Of a stretch of 64,000 nucleotides of DNA, positions 61,174 to 64,000 are shown piece by piece. Source of the stretch: Amoebophrya sp. A120 (Eukaryota > Sar > Dinophyceae > Syndiniales > Amoebophryaceae); contig CAJINV010000006.1 in NCBI GenBank assembly GCA_905178155.1, positions 688,398 to 752,397 on the forward strand, read 5' to 3'. Each line of letters opens with the position of its first letter. The first letter of the stretch is position 1. The translations under genes and the position numbers were made by a program. Under the pieces are notes generated by a model. It did no database searches. It saw only the letters and a program-made list of their open reading frames with translations, and had not been told where the DNA came from.

Positions 61174-64000
61174 ATGTTTTCCAAACTCGTAGTCCTTTTT
61201 ACCGCCACGGTGGTGCAAACGTCTTTGAGCTCCGGCAGCGGGGGAGGTCACGAGACGACCGGCCCCGGCTCGAGTAAGACGAGGAGAGGTGGTCGCAGAG
61301 GACACCAGCACCCGAAAGGGGCCGCAAACAGTGGCTCCAGCTCCTCCTCGTCCTCCTCTCGTCCCCTACTGCCTCCGTCCGCTCTCATCCCCGGCACGCA
61401 AGGCATTGTCGCGGATGAAGCTACTGCGAGGTTGATGGGATACGATGGGGGGTACCACCCCGGGAAAGGTACCTGCCCGAAGGGAAAGGGGAGTGGACGA
61501 CAGGGGCAGGAGCATCGGTCCTCTGCAGAACACCGACAGGGCCTCCTGCAGGGCGTCCCGGCGGTTGCGGCAGCCGGAAATACTGTTCCGCACCGTCCCC
61601 CCGTTGTGGTTTCGGTTGCAGCAGCGCTAGAGCAGCAAGGCCAGCACGGCGGCGGTGAAAATCAGGTGCCTGCTATTGGAGCGACGGACACTGGCGATGC
61701 TGGCTACCTGTTCCAACATCCACTGGCGGCACAACAGGCTCTCGTGCAGGCGGTGCAACCACCCATGCAGCAGATGCAGCAGTCGCAACAGATGCAGCAG
61801 GCGCAACAAATGCAGCAGTCGCACCCAGGTGTAGGTCCAGCTGCAGCTCCGCAAGGTGTCCTTGCTGTGCCGACGGTCGTGCCAATGCAACCTGGTGTTG
61901 CCGTGCCGATGGGCAACATGCAAACCGTTCTGACACATTTCACCGGTTGGACCAGCGCACTGAATCCTGTTCCCGCGACAGGAGTGGTTCCAGCGGCTGC
62001 TCAACATCCTGTGATGCAACAGCAGCAACAACAGCAGCAGCAGCAGAAACAGCAGTCTAATACTGTCCCCCCAGCAGCCGTGGGAGTTGCCATTCCTGGC
62101 GTCGGAACAACAACTACGATGCGACATCCACCCCCACCACCACCCGCACCGCCAGTACTTGTGCCAACTCTTTTGGCAACGGAAAGCCATGATGGAAAAA
62201 ATGTGGCACAGCAGCAACAGCAGAATGTGTTCCAGCAGCAACCACCTTCCGTCCAGCCCTGCAACCACCACAATTGGGCAGATTCGAAAACACCTGTCAG
62301 TGGTGCTACGACTAGCTGCGAACACTCTCAATCGAAACCAACGCCACTAAATTCCCAGGCGTCCTGTTCCTCCTCCGATAACCACTCTGTCAAGTCAGAC
62401 CGATATTCCAGGCGCGCGATGGAGCGGCAGGCTCGTGCAGCAGAGAGAATTGCCTCGGGAAAAAATAAACTTCCTGACCCTCTGCCGGTCGGGCAGCTAC
62501 CGAGGGAAGTACAGAGCCAGAGGACTGCTCCTTCTATGGTGAGTGTTCCCGAGGTGACTGTCGCGAGCACTGGTCGTGGGACCGCAACCTCTGCACCTGC
62601 AGGAAATATTAAAAATACATCCGAGGCACCCGCTCCCACGACAGAAAATAACTCTTCTGGGTTTACCGGCCCGATGTGGTTTCGCAAAGACGCAATTCCA
62701 CTCCCGGATAAGGGCGTCGCGAGTGCAGAGCCTGTCTCGAAAGGCTTCGCACAGCACGTCCAAGGCAAGCGTTGCCCCCGGATCTGCAAGTACATGCACA
62801 AACCGGGCGGGCCGTCGTGTAAGGACGGAAAAGATTGCGACTTCTGCCACCTCTGCCCCCGACCGGGGAGAACGGAAAGTGGGAAGCTCGAGACCTGGGG
62901 GTCTGACCAGCCAGTGAGGCGGAATGCGGACGGGAGTTCCCGGTGGAAAGGGTACTATATGCATTGCAAATATGTCTGGGCCTGGAAGAGTGTAACTTGT
63001 CATGCTACATCTGGATCGTGGAAAAATCTGTGTTGCATGATTACCGAAAGAGATCCACTTTTGAACAAGTTTAGAGGCAGTTTCTCATGCAGGAAGGGCA
63101 TGATAGAGATCTCACAGAACCTGTCATGCTAGGCCGTGCATGGCAGACCGCGTGTGTCATGGAAAACCTGCATGACAAACCTACCAATCTTCCAGACCCA
63201 GACATTTTTGCATTTGATATACTACGAATCGAAGCAGTATGGAAAGATGGACGAGAATGTTGTAGCGCCGGAGGCGCAGCATCAGCAAGCTTCAGTGCCA
63301 AGGGCGCCGGGACCATCTACTTCCTGGGAGATGATGCGGCACAACGACGCTAGGGCCAGGCAAGCGAAGCAAGCTGGTCGAAGTACTTCTTCTAGAACTA
63401 TGGGGCCACAGCTTAGCAACAGCAGTGCGGCTTCTTCTTCAACGGCGTCGAGCTCCGCAGCACGGTATCATCATCCAGGAACATCACGAAGGGGCAGTAC
63501 AATTTCTACGGCAGCCTCTTCCAACGCAGGATCATCTTCCCGCGCGCCGTCTAGTTGTACAACAACTCGAAAGGCCGCCCGCTCTAGATCCAGATCGTCA
63601 TCTCGTGATGAAAATAGGAACAAGAAGATGAACATCAAGCGCAACAACGAGATGAAGGGTCGTCAACAGCGCTCGGTCTCTCCCAAGATGAGCAGAAATG
63701 AACATCAACAACGACAGCCGGTGAAGGACGTTGTTGAACCAACAGCAGCCGCCAGTTCCGCCGCGGCCTCAAGTGCGGCCTCAAGTGCGAGTGTGATCGC
63801 GGAATACGACCGAAATCACGTCCCGACGAAGCGTCTTCTATCTGACAGGATTAACGCCTTGTGCCTAGACAGGCCGAGGTACGAGAAAAGTAAAGAGGCG
63901 GATAGTATATTCGGGCAGAGGTGTAAACCTAAAGAGGCAGGCAGCCGTTCTTCGTCCAGCAGTTCCTCTTCGGGGTTAGAAACGGACACGGAGGACGAAA
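61174..64000 (+). CDS. Low-complexity protein with CCCH-type zinc finger (3' end outside the window)
   Basis: Starts at ATG 61174 with a possible signal peptide (MFSKLVVLFTATVVQTSLS). It continues through Ser runs, Gln-rich repeats (MQQMQQSQQMQQAQQMQQ near 61770; a poly-Gln tract near 62020), a Pro run near 62130, then a Cys/His cluster near residues 530-565 (CPRICKYMH, KPGGPSC, CDFCHLC). The frame is interrupted by one family A introner (62958-63219) and reads on as Ser/Arg/Ala-rich sequence to 64000 without a stop, about 850 codons so far. HKPGG...CxFCHLC fingers are common in dinoflagellates and related alveolates. A secretion signal on a putative nucleic-acid-binding finger is odd, so the hydrophobic start may not be a true signal peptide. 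Confidence 0.75.
62760..62870 (+). other. Gene 2: CCCH-type zinc finger
   Basis: CPRICKYMHKPGGPSC followed by DGKDCDFCHLCP gives Cys and His ligands in the spacing of alveolate and diatom CCCH fingers with an HKPGG turn and an FCHLC end. RNA binding is the usual role of such fingers; here it is inferred only. Confidence 0.65.
62958..63219. mobile_element. Family A introner in gene 2
   Basis: 262 bp, TSD TACTA exact. Removal joins RWKGYY to ESKQY in frame. Interior is close to identical with In86 in gene 1, showing spread between genes. Confidence 0.87.

Noticed and set aside
61627-62331. Minus-strand frame opposite the polyglutamine region of gene 2
   Set aside because: Leu/Cys runs are the complement of CAG repeats; the plus frame continues into the zinc finger and across the introner.

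Overview
The window reads as nuclear DNA of an intron-invaded eukaryote, most likely an alveolate of the dinoflagellate lineage (a parasitic syndinian such as Amoebophrya would fit). This is inference, resting on the von Willebrand A plus thrombospondin type 1 (TSR) membrane protein, the HKPGG...CDFCHLC zinc finger in the second gene, GC-rich exons beside AT-rich intergenic DNA, and dense short inverted-repeat introns. No database search was possible.

Layout. 1-1165: 5' flank with one decayed element at its left edge. 1166-59325 (+): one giant split gene. 59326-61173: AT-rich intergenic DNA with nothing recognised. 61174-64000 (+): 5' part of a second gene, secretory-looking, with low-complexity tracts and a CCCH-type zinc finger, still open at the window edge.

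Gene 1 is interrupted by 107 small mobile elements (introners; In1-In109 below, where In39 is a 4.7-kb giant element and In69 an ordinary GT-AG intron). Each introner runs TAT...ATA, has terminal inverted repeats (TIRs), is 142-324 bp long and is flanked by a 5-bp target-site duplication (TSD). Removing each element plus one TSD copy, the giant element and the GT-AG intron leaves an uninterrupted frame of 8,249 codons plus stop. Frame was followed across every junction by eye.

Introner families used below are my labels by TIR: A (TATCAAATGCAAAAATGTCT type, 44 copies), B (TATCCTGAGTAAAAACGT, 16), C (TATCAAAAGGAAAAATCC, 11), D (TATCCTGTGCAAAAGTATCG, 14, short), E (TATGGATGTGTCAGGATTG, 9), F (TATAACCTGCTCAGGTG, 3), G (TATGAGAGTGCACAAC, 4), H (TATCGCAAGAAAAAACTG, 4), and two unassigned.

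Predicted protein 1: signal peptide; disordered charged region; two copies of a Cys module; a second duplicated Cys module; a PAN/apple-like segment; a vWA domain with intact DxSxS metal site in an alpha2-delta-like context; about 63 TSR-like modules, with EF-hand and PAN-like insertions; a Pro/Ser/Thr linker; one transmembrane helix near residue 7,080; a cytoplasmic tail of about 1,150 residues with GF(S/T/Q) repeats. This is the TRAP/MIC2-type layout of alveolate adhesins (vWA, TSR, membrane anchor) at extreme size, but without the TRAP tail signature.

The giant element In39 has about 270-290-bp TIRs, a perfect 5-bp TSD, and carries a piece of another introner-bearing gene whose ends lie inside two truncated introners.
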